A stretch of 64,000 nt of DNA from the NCBI RefSeq assembly GCF_014646375.1, contig NZ_BMNI01000003.1, positions 1-64,000 on the forward strand, read 5' to 3'. The notes below the pieces were generated by a model. It did not search any database. It saw nothing but the letters and a program-made list of their open reading frames with translations, and was not told the DNA's origin. The stretch comes from Nocardioides phosphati. GTDB lineage: Bacteria; Actinomycetota; Actinomycetes; Propionibacteriales; Nocardioidaceae. Shown here piece after piece: positions 41,067-49,043 of the stretch (positions are counted from its first letter, which is position 1; each line of letters opens with the position of its first letter). The position numbers were made by a program, and so were the translations under genes.

Positions 41067-42647
41067 GTGACTTCTGACCTCACCCAAGACCCACCCGCAG
41101 TGGCGAAGCAGGCGATCGAGCCCCTGCCCGAGGGCACCTTCCTCGTGGCCGGCGTCGTCGTTCTCGGCGCCATCATGTCCATCCTCGACGTGACCGTGGT
41201 GTCCGTCGCCCTGCAGACGTTCCAGAAGACCTTCGACGCCACGTCCGCGCAGGTGGCCTGGACGATGACGGGCTACACGCTCGCGCTGGCCGCGGTGATC
41301 CCGCTGACCGGCTGGGCAGCCGACCGCTTCGGCACCAAGCGGCTCTTCATGCTCGCGGTGCTCCTCTTCACGCTCGGCTCCGCCGCCTGTGCCTCCGCGC
41401 AGAACCTCGAGATGCTGGTCGTCTTCCGCGTGCTCCAGGGCCTCGGTGGCGGCATGCTGATGCCGCTCGGCATGACGATCATGACCCACAAGGCGGGCCC
41501 GCAGAACGTCGGCCGCGTCATGGCGATCCTCGGCATCCCGATGATGCTCGGCCCGATCGGTGGCCCGATCCTCGGCGGCTGGCTGGTCGACACCGCGAGC
41601 TGGCACTGGATCTTCCTGGTCAACGTCCCGATCGGCGCGATCACGCTGCTCTACGCCCTGTTCGTGCTGCCGAAGGACGACGTCGAGCCGTCCGAGACCT
41701 TCGACTTCCTCGGCATGCTGCTGCTGTCCCCCGGCCTCGCCACCCTGCTCTACGGCGTCTCCTCGATCCCCGGCGCCAAGGCCGAGCACAACACGATCTG
41801 GACCACCCAGGTCGTCGCCTGCACCCTCATCGGTCTCGTGCTCGTGGCGGCGTTCGTGCCGTGGGCGCTCGCCCGCCGCAACAAGCACCCGCTCATCGAC
41901 CTGCACCTCTTCCGCGACAAGCAGATGACGATCGCGGTCGTCGCGATGGCCCTCTTCGCCATGGCCTTCTTCGGTGCGGGCCTGCTCTTCCCGCTCTACT
42001 TCCAGCAGGTCCTCGGCAAGAACGCCCTCCACTCGGGCCTCTTCCTGATCCCGCAGGGCCTGGGCGCCGTCCTGACCATGCCGGTCGGCGGCGTGCTCTC
42101 CGACAGGATCGGCCCCGGCAAGATCGTGATGACGGGCATCGTCCTCGACACGATCGGCCTGGCCTTCTTCATCGACATCGGCCACGACCCGGCGACGCTC
42201 CGCATCCTGGCGGGCCTCTTCGTGATGGGCCTCGGCATGGGCCTCACGATGATGCCGATGTTCAGCGCGGCGCTCGCCACCCTGAGCCACGAGCACATCG
42301 CGCGCGGCTCCACGCTGCTCAACGTGACCCAGCAGGTCGCCGCCTCCATCGGCACCGCGATCTTCTCGGTGATCCTCACCCAGGGCTTCATGAACCGTCC
42401 CGATGCGGTCAGGCTCCTGGGCCTCGGTCAGCAGGTCGCCAATGCCGGCGGGCCGGACAAGGCCGACCCCGGCCTGCTCCAGCAGCTGCTGGCCGCCACC
42501 CCCGACGGACTGGTCGCCTTCGGCGAGGCGTTCGGCTCGGTCTTCCTGGTCGGCACGATCCTGGTCGGCCTCTGCTTCATCCCGGCGCTCTTCCTGCCAC
42601 GCCACAAGGTCGCCCCGGTCGACCCCGCGGCGATGATGGGTCACTGA
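41067..42647 (+). CDS. DHA2-family MFS multidrug exporter (EmrB/QacA type)
   Basis: A 526-residue proton antiporter with 14 predicted helices. Conserved blocks: LDVTVVSVALQTFQ (helix 1, motif D1), GWAADRFGTKRLFMLAV (motif A), VFRVLQGLGGGMLMPLGMTI (motif B), PMMLGPIGGPILGGWLVD (motif C) and LLNVTQQVAASIGTAIFS. It exports drugs or metabolites. GTG 41067 with TAGCAT 8 bp upstream. A strong hairpin follows the gene. Confidence 0.92.
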   Translation: MTSDLTQDPPAVAKQAIEPLPEGTFLVAGVVVLGAIMSILDVTVVSVALQTFQKTFDATSAQVAWTMTGYTLALAAVIPLTGWAADRFGTKRLFMLAVLLFTLGSAACASAQNLEMLVVFRVLQGLGGGMLMPLGMTIMTHKAGPQNVGRVMAILGIPMMLGPIGGPILGGWLVDTASWHWIFLVNVPIGAITLLYALFVLPKDDVEPSETFDFLGMLLLSPGLATLLYGVSSIPGAKAEHNTIWTTQVVACTLIGLVLVAAFVPWALARRNKHPLIDLHLFRDKQMTIAVVAMALFAMAFFGAGLLFPLYFQQVLGKNALHSGLFLIPQGLGAVLTMPVGGVLSDRIGPGKIVMTGIVLDTIGLAFFIDIGHDPATLRILAGLFVMGLGMGLTMMPMFSAALATLSHEHIARGSTLLNVTQQVAASIGTAIFSVILTQGFMNRPDAVRLLGLGQQVANAGGPDKADPGLLQQLLAATPDGLVAFGEAFGSVFLVGTILVGLCFIPALFLPRHKVAPVDPAAMMGH

Positions 42648-42674
42648 CCCGTCGACTCAGCGATCGCCGAGTCC

Positions 42675-42707
42675 GCGCCCCGGCTGCCCATCGGGCGGCC
42701 GGGGCGC
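42675..42707. terminator. Bidirectional terminator between the MFS and recQ genes
   Basis: GCGCCCCGGCTGCCC pairs with GGGCGGCCGGGGCGC (15 pairs with one T-G, loop ATC) between convergent genes. On the plus strand it is followed by a T-containing stretch (GCATTTCTC). Confidence 0.75.
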
Positions 42708-42717
42708 GGTGCATTTC

Positions 42718-44823
42718 TCAGCTGTCGGTCGCCAGCACCAGCGGTACGACGGACTCCGCGCCCGCCGCCCGGATCGCACGTGCCGCGACGGTCAGCGTCC
42801 AGCCCGTGCTGGTCCGGTCGTCGACGAGCAGGACGCGCGCCCCCGCGGGGATCTCGCCCTCGAGCGCGGACCGGCGGAGCACGGCGGCGACCCGCTGCGC
42901 GGAGTTGGCGGCGCCGCGGCCCGGGTCGACCGCGGGGTCGACGATCGACCAGCGGCCGACGATCGGCACCTGGAGGTAGCGCGAGAGGCCGTCGGCGAGG
43001 TCGCGGACCAGGCCGGGTCGCCGCGCCGACTCGGTGAAGACGATCGCGTCGACGCGCGGGCGCCAGTCCTGCAGGACGGTGACCATCGCCTGGATCAGCG
43101 GGAGCGGCACGGGGCCATCGGGGGTCGTGTCGCGGAAGAGCTCGCGCAGCGCCTGCCCGTGGCCGAGGTCGGTGAGCCGGGCGATCGCACGGCCCTCCTC
43201 GGCCCCGTCGGCGATCTTGCCCTTGAGCTCGATGCCCAGGTTGGCCAGCGCGGTGGGCCACATCTTGCGCGGCGCCACCGCGACGCCCGGACGAGCCAGC
43301 GCCTCGCGGGCCTCCGCGGCAGACGCCTCGGAGACGGTCGTCGGCGTCGGGAGGCCTCCACAGTTGTCGCACCGACCGCACCGCTCGGGCGCCGGGTCGT
43401 CGAGCTGGCCGCGGAGGTAGGCCATCCGGCAGCCCTCGTGGGTGAGGTAGTCGAGCATCGCCTGCTGCTCGCGCTGACGCGCCTCGGCCACCCGCGCGTA
43501 GCGCTCGCGGTCGTAGCTCCACTCCTGGCCGGTCGCGACCCAGCCGCCACTGACCCGCTGCACGGCGCCGTCGACATCGAGCACCTTGAGCATCGTCTCG
43601 AGGCGCGTGCGGTTGAGGTCGACGTACGTCTCCAGGGCGGCGGTCGACATCGGCCGGCCGGCCTCGGCGAGCACGGAGAGCGTCTGCCGCACGAGCTCCT
43701 CGCGGGGGAAGGCGAGGGAGGCGAAGTAGGCCCAGATGTCGCGGTCCTCGATGCCGGGCAGCAGCACGACGACCGCGTCGTCGGTGCCTCGGCCGGCACG
43801 GCCGACCTGCTGGTAGTAGCTGACCGGCGACGACGGCGCCCCGAGGTTGATGACGAAGCCGAGGGTCGCGTCGAAGCCCATGCCGAGCGCGCTCGTCGCG
43901 ATCAGCGCCTTGACCCGGCCGGCGGCGAGGTCGGCTTCGAGGGCCTCGCGCTCGCTCGTCTCCGTCTGCCCGGAGTACGCCGCGACGACGTGCCCGCGAT
44001 CGCGGAGGTACGCCGCCACCTCCTGCGTCGCCGCCACCGTCAGGCAGTAGACGATGCCGGAGCCGGGCAGCGAGCCGAGGTTGTCGGCGAGCCACGCCAG
44101 CCGCATGTCGGCGGTGGGCAGGCGCACGACGCCGAGCCGCAGCGACTCGCGGTCGAGCGACCCACGCAGCACCAGGACGTCGTCGCCCAGCTGCTCGGCG
44201 ACGTCCTTCGTCACGCGCGCGTTGGCGGTCGCGGTCGTCGCCAGCACGGGGATGCCCGGGCGCAGGTCCTCCAGCATCGTGCGGATCCGGCGGTAGTCGG
44301 GCCGGAAGTCGTGGCCCCAGTCGGAGATGCAGTGGGCCTCGTCGACGACGAGGAGGCCGGTGGTCGCGGCCAGGCGCGGCAGCACCTCGTCGCGGAAGCC
44401 GGGGTTGTTGAGCCGCTCGGGGCTGACCAGCAGCACGTCGACCTGGCCCTCGGCGATCGCCGCCTCGATGCGCCCCCAGTCCTCGGGGTTGGTCGAGTTG
44501 ATCGTGACCGCGTGGATGCCGGCCCGCTCGGCTGCCTGGATCTGGTTGCGCATGAGCGCGAGCAGCGGGCTGACGATCACGGTCGGGCCCGCGCCGCGGG
44601 AGCGGAGCAGCGCGGTCGCCACGAAGTAGACCGCCGACTTGCCCCAGCCCGTGCGCTGCACGACGAGGGCGCGGCGCCGGTCGACCGCGAGCGCCTCGAT
44701 CGCCGTCCACTGGTCCTCCCGCAGCTCCGCGTCGGGGCGGCCCACCAGCGCCCGCAGCGAGGCCTCGGCCTCCGCGCGCACGGCGGCCCGGTCGACGGCG
44801 ACGTCAGCAGGTGAGGAAGTCAT
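42718..44823 (-). CDS. recQ: RecQ-family helicase with C-terminal phosphoribosyltransferase motif
   Basis: A 701-residue helicase. Motif I VVQRTGWGKS (54-63) has Trp where RecQ usually has Gly/Ala-Gly-Lys spacing; motif II VVDEAHCISDWGHDFRPDYRR; VI YYQQVGRAGRG. A RecQ zinc-binding block follows, with CGRCDNCGG. After about residue 600 comes a phosphoribosyltransferase-like domain with the PRPP-type loop VLLVDDRTSTGWT (664-676) followed by LTVAARAIRAAGAESVVPLV, like ComF-type enzymes. So it may couple unwinding to nucleotide or PRPP sensing (inference). Single-gene unit, preceded by two palindromes. Confidence 0.9.
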   Translation of the reverse strand: MTSSPADVAVDRAAVRAEAEASLRALVGRPDAELREDQWTAIEALAVDRRRALVVQRTGWGKSAVYFVATALLRSRGAGPTVIVSPLLALMRNQIQAAERAGIHAVTINSTNPEDWGRIEAAIAEGQVDVLLVSPERLNNPGFRDEVLPRLAATTGLLVVDEAHCISDWGHDFRPDYRRIRTMLEDLRPGIPVLATTATANARVTKDVAEQLGDDVLVLRGSLDRESLRLGVVRLPTADMRLAWLADNLGSLPGSGIVYCLTVAATQEVAAYLRDRGHVVAAYSGQTETSEREALEADLAAGRVKALIATSALGMGFDATLGFVINLGAPSSPVSYYQQVGRAGRGTDDAVVVLLPGIEDRDIWAYFASLAFPREELVRQTLSVLAEAGRPMSTAALETYVDLNRTRLETMLKVLDVDGAVQRVSGGWVATGQEWSYDRERYARVAEARQREQQAMLDYLTHEGCRMAYLRGQLDDPAPERCGRCDNCGGLPTPTTVSEASAAEAREALARPGVAVAPRKMWPTALANLGIELKGKIADGAEEGRAIARLTDLGHGQALRELFRDTTPDGPVPLPLIQAMVTVLQDWRPRVDAIVFTESARRPGLVRDLADGLSRYLQVPIVGRWSIVDPAVDPGRGAANSAQRVAAVLRRSALEGEIPAGARVLLVDDRTSTGWTLTVAARAIRAAGAESVVPLVLATDS

Positions 44824-44902
44824 GCGGTCTGTCTACCAGCCGGCACTGACACGGCGGCCGGCCCCGTCCACAGGGGCTGACGAGCCCGGGGCCCGCCCGA
44901 AC

Positions 44903-44920
44903 TGTCACGGTGACACCGTG
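44903..44920. promoter_or_regulatory. Overlapping palindromes upstream of recQ
   Basis: TGTCACGGTGACACCGTG contains two overlapping perfect inverted repeats, TGTCAC-G-GTGACA (44903-44915) and CACGGT-GAC-ACCGTG (44906-44920), about 80-97 bp before the recQ start. Likely regulator-binding site; owner unknown. Confidence 0.45.
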
Positions 44921-44930
44921 AACGCGCCCG

Positions 44931-44948
44931 CCTTGGCGATCGCCAAGG
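44931..44948. promoter_or_regulatory. Perfect 18-bp palindrome between recQ and the M13 peptidase gene
   Basis: CCTTGGCGATCGCCAAGG is perfectly palindromic with no loop, so it suits a DNA-binding dimer better than a terminator. It is 108 bp upstream of recQ and 38 bp past the peptidase stop. Confidence 0.45.
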
Positions 44949-44985
44949 CCCGGCACGAAGTCCGTTCCCGCGACGACGCCCAGCG

Positions 44986-46923
44986 TCACCAGATCCGCAC
45001 GCGCTCCGACGGGTCGAGCCACAGACCGTCACCGGGCTTCGTCGCAAACGCCTCGTGGAACTCGTCGAGGTTGCGCACGATGTTGGCGCGGAACTCCGGC
45101 GGGCTGTGCGGGTCGATGGTGAGGTACTGCCGCTCCTGCTCGAGGCGGCGCTTCGTGCGCCAGCAGTAGGCCCAGTTGGTGAACAGCGTCTGGCTCTCCT
45201 CCGCCGTCGGGGTGCGCCCCAGGAAGATCGCGTACGCCGTGTGGCCGATCGTCAGCCCGCCCAGGTCGCCGATGTTCTCGCCGACGGTCAGGGAGCCGTT
45301 GACGTGCTCGCCGGGGAGGTTGCGCGGCGAGAAGGCGTCGTACTGCTCGATCAGCGCCTTGCTCTTCACCTGGAAGGCGGCCTTGTCGTCGGCGGTCCAC
45401 CAGTCGTTGAGGTTGCCGGCGCCGTCGTACTGCGCGCCCTGGTCGTCGAAGCCGTGGCCGATCTCGTGGCCGATGACCGCGCCGATGCCGCCGTAGTTCT
45501 CCGCCGGGTCGGCGTCGGGGCTGAAGAACGGCTTCTGCAGGATGCCTGCCGGGAAGCAGATCTCGTTGGTGCCCGGGTTGTAGTAGGCGTTGACCGTCTG
45601 CGGCAGCATGAACCACTCGTCGCGGTCGACCGGCGAGCCGATCTTGGCCAGCTGCCGGTCCGACTCGAACGCCGCGGCCGCCTGCACGTTGGCGACCAGG
45701 TCGTCGCCGATGACGAGCCGTCCGTAGTCGCGGAACTTCTCCGGGTAGCCGATCTTCGGGCGGAACGTCGCGAGCTTCTCGTAGGCCCGCTCCTTCGTCT
45801 CCGGCGTCATCCAGTCGAGCTTCTCGATGGAGCTGCGGTAGGCGGCCAGCAGGTTGGCGACCAGCTCGTCCATCATCTGCTTGGCGACCGGCGGGAAGTG
45901 CCGCGCGACGTACTCGCGACCGACGGCCTCGCCGAGTGCGCCCTCGACCAGCGACACACCGCGCTTCCAGCGGGCGCGCAGCTCCGGCGTGCCGGACAGC
46001 GTGCGGCCGTAGAAGTCGAAGTTGGCCTCGACGAACGCCCGCGTGAGGTACGGCGCCGCCGACCGCAGCACGCGGGAGACGAGCCACTCGCGCCACTGCT
46101 CGACCGGCACCTCGTCGAGGACGGTGGAGAGGTGCGACAGGTAGCTGGGCTGGCGGACGACGACCTCGTCGAGCGTCTCCGGCTTCGCGCCCAGGTTGGT
46201 CAGGTAGGCGGTCCAGTCGAACGCCGGGCTGAGCTCGAGCAGCTCATTCCGATTGAGCAGGTTGTAGGTCTTCTGGACGTCGCGGGTCTCCGCGCGCTCC
46301 CAGTGACCGGCGGCCAGCTTCGTGTCGATCGCCATGATCCGGTCGGCCGCGCCGGCCGCGTCCGCCACCGAGGCGAGGCCGAGGATCTTCGCCAGGTACG
46401 CGACGTACGCCTCGCGGATCTCGGCGAACTTCTCGTCGCGGTAGTAGCTCTCGTCGGGCAGGCCGAGGCCGCCCTGGGTGAGGTGGAAGAGGTAGCGGTC
46501 GGAGTTCTTCGAGTCGGTGTCGATGTAGGAGCCGAAGAGCCCGGCCCCGCCGACGCGCTCGAGCTCGCCGAGCAGCGCGGCGAGGTCGCGCGTGGACTTG
46601 ATCGAGGCGACCGCGTCGAGCAGCGGCTGGATCGGCTCGATGCCGCGGCGCTCGACGGTCTCCTCGTCCATGAACGAGGCGTAGAGGGCGGCGATCTTGC
46701 CCGGCTCGGTGGCGGCGTTGGGCGCGGCCGCGGCGAGCTCCTCGATGATCGCGCGGACGTGCTCCTCGGCCTGGTCGGCCAGCGTCACGAACGGACCCCA
46801 GCTGCTGCGGTCGGAGGGGATCTCCTCCGTCGCCAGCCAGTGGCCGTTGACGTGGCCGAAGAGGTCGTCCTGCGGGCGGATCGCGTGGTCGAAGCCGGGG
46901 CGTGCGTCGTCGAGAATGCTCAC
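44986..46923 (-). CDS. M13-family zinc metallopeptidase (PepO-like)
   Basis: A 645-residue neprilysin-family peptidase. Zinc site VIGHEIGHGFDDQGAQYDG (HExxH), third ligand in GENIGDLGGLTIGHTAY (ENIxDxGG), substrate-binding NAYYNPGTNEICFPAGIL, and C-terminal FRANIVRNLDEFHEAF and WLDPSERVRIW. It has no signal peptide or membrane helix, so like bacterial PepO it is cytoplasmic or exported without a classical signal and cuts short peptides. Complete. Confidence 0.94.
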   Translation of the reverse strand: MSILDDARPGFDHAIRPQDDLFGHVNGHWLATEEIPSDRSSWGPFVTLADQAEEHVRAIIEELAAAAPNAATEPGKIAALYASFMDEETVERRGIEPIQPLLDAVASIKSTRDLAALLGELERVGGAGLFGSYIDTDSKNSDRYLFHLTQGGLGLPDESYYRDEKFAEIREAYVAYLAKILGLASVADAAGAADRIMAIDTKLAAGHWERAETRDVQKTYNLLNRNELLELSPAFDWTAYLTNLGAKPETLDEVVVRQPSYLSHLSTVLDEVPVEQWREWLVSRVLRSAAPYLTRAFVEANFDFYGRTLSGTPELRARWKRGVSLVEGALGEAVGREYVARHFPPVAKQMMDELVANLLAAYRSSIEKLDWMTPETKERAYEKLATFRPKIGYPEKFRDYGRLVIGDDLVANVQAAAAFESDRQLAKIGSPVDRDEWFMLPQTVNAYYNPGTNEICFPAGILQKPFFSPDADPAENYGGIGAVIGHEIGHGFDDQGAQYDGAGNLNDWWTADDKAAFQVKSKALIEQYDAFSPRNLPGEHVNGSLTVGENIGDLGGLTIGHTAYAIFLGRTPTAEESQTLFTNWAYCWRTKRRLEQERQYLTIDPHSPPEFRANIVRNLDEFHEAFATKPGDGLWLDPSERVRIW

Positions 46924-46970
46924 GCGCCGAACCTACCCGCCCCGCCGAGGCAGGCGTGTCAGCCGGGCGG

Positions 46971-48182
46971 TCAGACGACCTTCATGATGCGCACGAGCTC
47001 GAAGTGCATCGGGTCGGTCCAGTGCCAGTCGCCGCCCCACGCGAAGCCCCAGCTCTTGAAGACATTGACCACGGACAGCGGGAACGTGCCCCGGGTGCCG
47101 CGGCCGTTGGTCGGCGCGTCGAAGTCGATCGCCATGCCGAAGGCGTGGTTGGAGAGGCTGTGGGTGTTGGCGATGAAGCGTGCGTTGAAGCATCCGGACG
47201 AGAAGTGGATGTACTTGGCGAGGCCGCGCTGGACCAGCTCGTTGAGGGCAGCGCGGAGCTGGAGCAGCATCGCGGTGTTGCAGCTGACCGCTCCGACGAT
47301 CGGCATCGTCTCGGTGCGGATGTGGCTGGCCACCCACGAGGCGTCCGGGATGACCCGGTCGCCGACGACCCGGTAGTGGTAGGTGCCGATCGCCGCGCCG
47401 ACGGAGCCACCGGTCGCGACCGCGGTCTGCACCGCGTTGGGGTCCAGCCCACGCCGGGTGGCGATGTCGAGCAGCTGCACGGAGGCTCCCGTGCCCTTGA
47501 CGATCGCGTTGACCTGCTTGCGGATCGCCTGGGGCGTGTGGCCGCCGGTGGAGATCAGCAGGGCGTTGTCGTGGACGTGGAAGAGGTCCTCGCCCCACTT
47601 CGCGTTGACCACCATGTCGATCGTGGGCGGCTGCGGCGCGAAGGCGCCGACGTGCACCGTCGCGGCGTCGTCGCCCGTGCCGATCGCGATGAAGTTGGGC
47701 TCGGTCTCGACGTTGGTCGCGGTCTGCTTGTCGCCGACGACCATCTCGCCCGCGGCGAGGCGCGACCAGACCTCGGCCTGCTGGCCGGCCCCCGAGAACC
47801 GGCGGTACGTCGCAGGGTCGACCGCCGCGACCTTGTAGACCTGGCCCTGGATCGACGGGGAGGCGAGGGAGAAGAGCTCGGTCGCCGTGACCGCCTTCTC
47901 CTTGCCGATCCGGATCGCCGCGATCTGCTTGACCATCGAGGTCGAGAGCGGCTTCGCGGCGTAGATGAGGATGTCGGCCTGCGCGTTGCCGCCGACGAGC
48001 TTCGGCGGCTGCGGCATCGCATGGTCGGCGTTGACCACGGGGACGCTCACCTGCGGCTTCGGTGTGGCGGTCGGCTTCTGCGTCTGGACGGCCTTGCCCG
48101 ACGGACCGCCGCAGGCCGCGACGGCCAACGACAGGGCCAGTGCGGCCACCAGCGCACCGCGGCCGTGCTGCCGACGTGCCAT
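46971..48182 (-). CDS. M15-family D-alanyl-D-alanine carboxypeptidase-like lipoprotein
   Basis: A 403-residue exported lipoprotein. Lipobox VAAC with Cys24. Residues 25-260 form an N-terminal domain without a known motif (it contains VGDKQTATNVETEPNFIAIG). The C-terminal catalytic domain has HSLSNHAFGMAIDFDAPTN (H-x(6)-D type zinc motif) and FAWGGDWHWTDPMHFEL, the VanY/M15 zinc and catalytic blocks. It trims D-Ala from peptidoglycan stems or degrades wall peptides. GGGGAG lies upstream of ATG 48182. Confidence 0.83.
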   Translation of the reverse strand: MARRQHGRGALVAALALSLAVAACGGPSGKAVQTQKPTATPKPQVSVPVVNADHAMPQPPKLVGGNAQADILIYAAKPLSTSMVKQIAAIRIGKEKAVTATELFSLASPSIQGQVYKVAAVDPATYRRFSGAGQQAEVWSRLAAGEMVVGDKQTATNVETEPNFIAIGTGDDAATVHVGAFAPQPPTIDMVVNAKWGEDLFHVHDNALLISTGGHTPQAIRKQVNAIVKGTGASVQLLDIATRRGLDPNAVQTAVATGGSVGAAIGTYHYRVVGDRVIPDASWVASHIRTETMPIVGAVSCNTAMLLQLRAALNELVQRGLAKYIHFSSGCFNARFIANTHSLSNHAFGMAIDFDAPTNGRGTRGTFPLSVVNVFKSWGFAWGGDWHWTDPMHFELVRIMKVV

Positions 48183-48237
48183 GAACGAACTCCCCACTCG
48201 GTCCGGGCGCACCCGGGCGACTCTCCCGTGGTCGAGA

Positions 48238-48849
48238 CTATCCCGCAGTCACCGGATCGTGATCCAGAACGCGGCGCGCGATCCACACGAGCGTCTCCGC
48301 GACCTCGTCCGGCGACCCGCTCGCCTGCATGACGTGGCTCAGCACCACGCGGATGATCGTGTCGACCACCCCCGGCAGGCGGTTCGGCTCGATCCCCATC
48401 TCGTACGCCGCGAGGTGCTCGCCGACCACGACGCCCGCGGTCTCGAGCAGCGTCTCGGAGTGGGAGGTGAGCAGCGGCAGGAGCTCGGTGTCGGCACCGT
48501 GGGTGGCGGAGACGATCGCCTTGAGCAGCTCGTTGCCCTCCGCGAAGCGGAGGACCCCGCTGACGGCGGCGCGGAGCGCGGCGTACAGGTCATCGGGGTG
48601 GGCGAGGAAGGCCCGGTCGACGGCCTCGAGGAAGCGCGCGAGCTCGCGGAGGATCATCGCCTCCGCGAGCGCGGGCTTGGTGCCGATCTCGTTGTAGACC
48701 GTCTGCCTGCTGACCCCGGCCGCCTCGGCGAGGCGGGCCATGGTGACGGCGGACCAGCCCCCGGAGGTCGTCATCACGGTCGCCGCGTCGACGAGGCGGT
48801 CACGCAGGGTGACCACCTCGCCGACGCTGCTGCCGGTGTCAGCGGACAC
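48238..48849 (-). CDS. TetR-family regulator of the alk operon
   Basis: A 203-residue regulator. HTH: LVDAATVMTTSGGWSAVTMA, LAEAAGVSRQTVYNEIGTKP. The C-terminal ligand domain includes LETAGVVVGEHLAAYEMGIE. The gene directly follows the ferredoxin gene on the same strand (GTG 48849 lies 3 bp past the ferredoxin stop), like the AlkX-type regulators next to alkB in mycobacteria and Dietzia. It is probably an autoregulated repressor relieved by fatty acids or alkanes (inference). Confidence 0.87.
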   Translation of the reverse strand: MSADTGSSVGEVVTLRDRLVDAATVMTTSGGWSAVTMARLAEAAGVSRQTVYNEIGTKPALAEAMILRELARFLEAVDRAFLAHPDDLYAALRAAVSGVLRFAEGNELLKAIVSATHGADTELLPLLTSHSETLLETAGVVVGEHLAAYEMGIEPNRLPGVVDTIIRVVLSHVMQASGSPDEVAETLVWIARRVLDHDPVTAG

Positions 48850-48851
48850 GG

Positions 48852-49043
48852 TCAGCCCTCGAGCGAGAGCGCGAGCACCGGGCACGAGTTCACCGCGGCG
48901 AGGACCATCTTGCGGTCCTCCTCCGGCGGGTTCTCGTTGTGGATGTGCACCTGGTCGTCGTCATCGACCTCGAAGTACTCGTGCGCCATCGACTCGCACA
49001 TGCCGAGCCCCTCGCACTTGTCACGGTCCACCACGATCTTCAT
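48852..49043 (-). CDS. [3Fe-4S]-type ferredoxin
   Basis: A 63-residue ferredoxin. KCEGLGMCESMAHEYFEVD and AVNSCPVLALSL give three cluster cysteines (C-x5-C ... CP), typical of [3Fe-4S] ferredoxins that serve P450s in actinobacteria. Highly acidic. Its ATG overlaps the stop of the AlkB-rubredoxin gene by one base (TGATG). It is therefore co-translated with an alkane hydroxylase that already carries a rubredoxin domain. Confidence 0.92.
   Translation of the reverse strand: MKIVVDRDKCEGLGMCESMAHEYFEVDDDDQVHIHNENPPEEDRKMVLAAVNSCPVLALSLEG

Noticed and set aside
41052..42644. 530-codon minus-strand frame opposite the MFS exporter
   Set aside because: Its composition (Arg, His, Glu, Asp repeats) is that of the reverse frame of a membrane protein; the plus strand has all MFS motifs.
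44931..44948. Terminator of the M13 peptidase gene
   Set aside because: The palindrome has no loop bases and no T-run, so it is listed as a possible protein-binding site instead.
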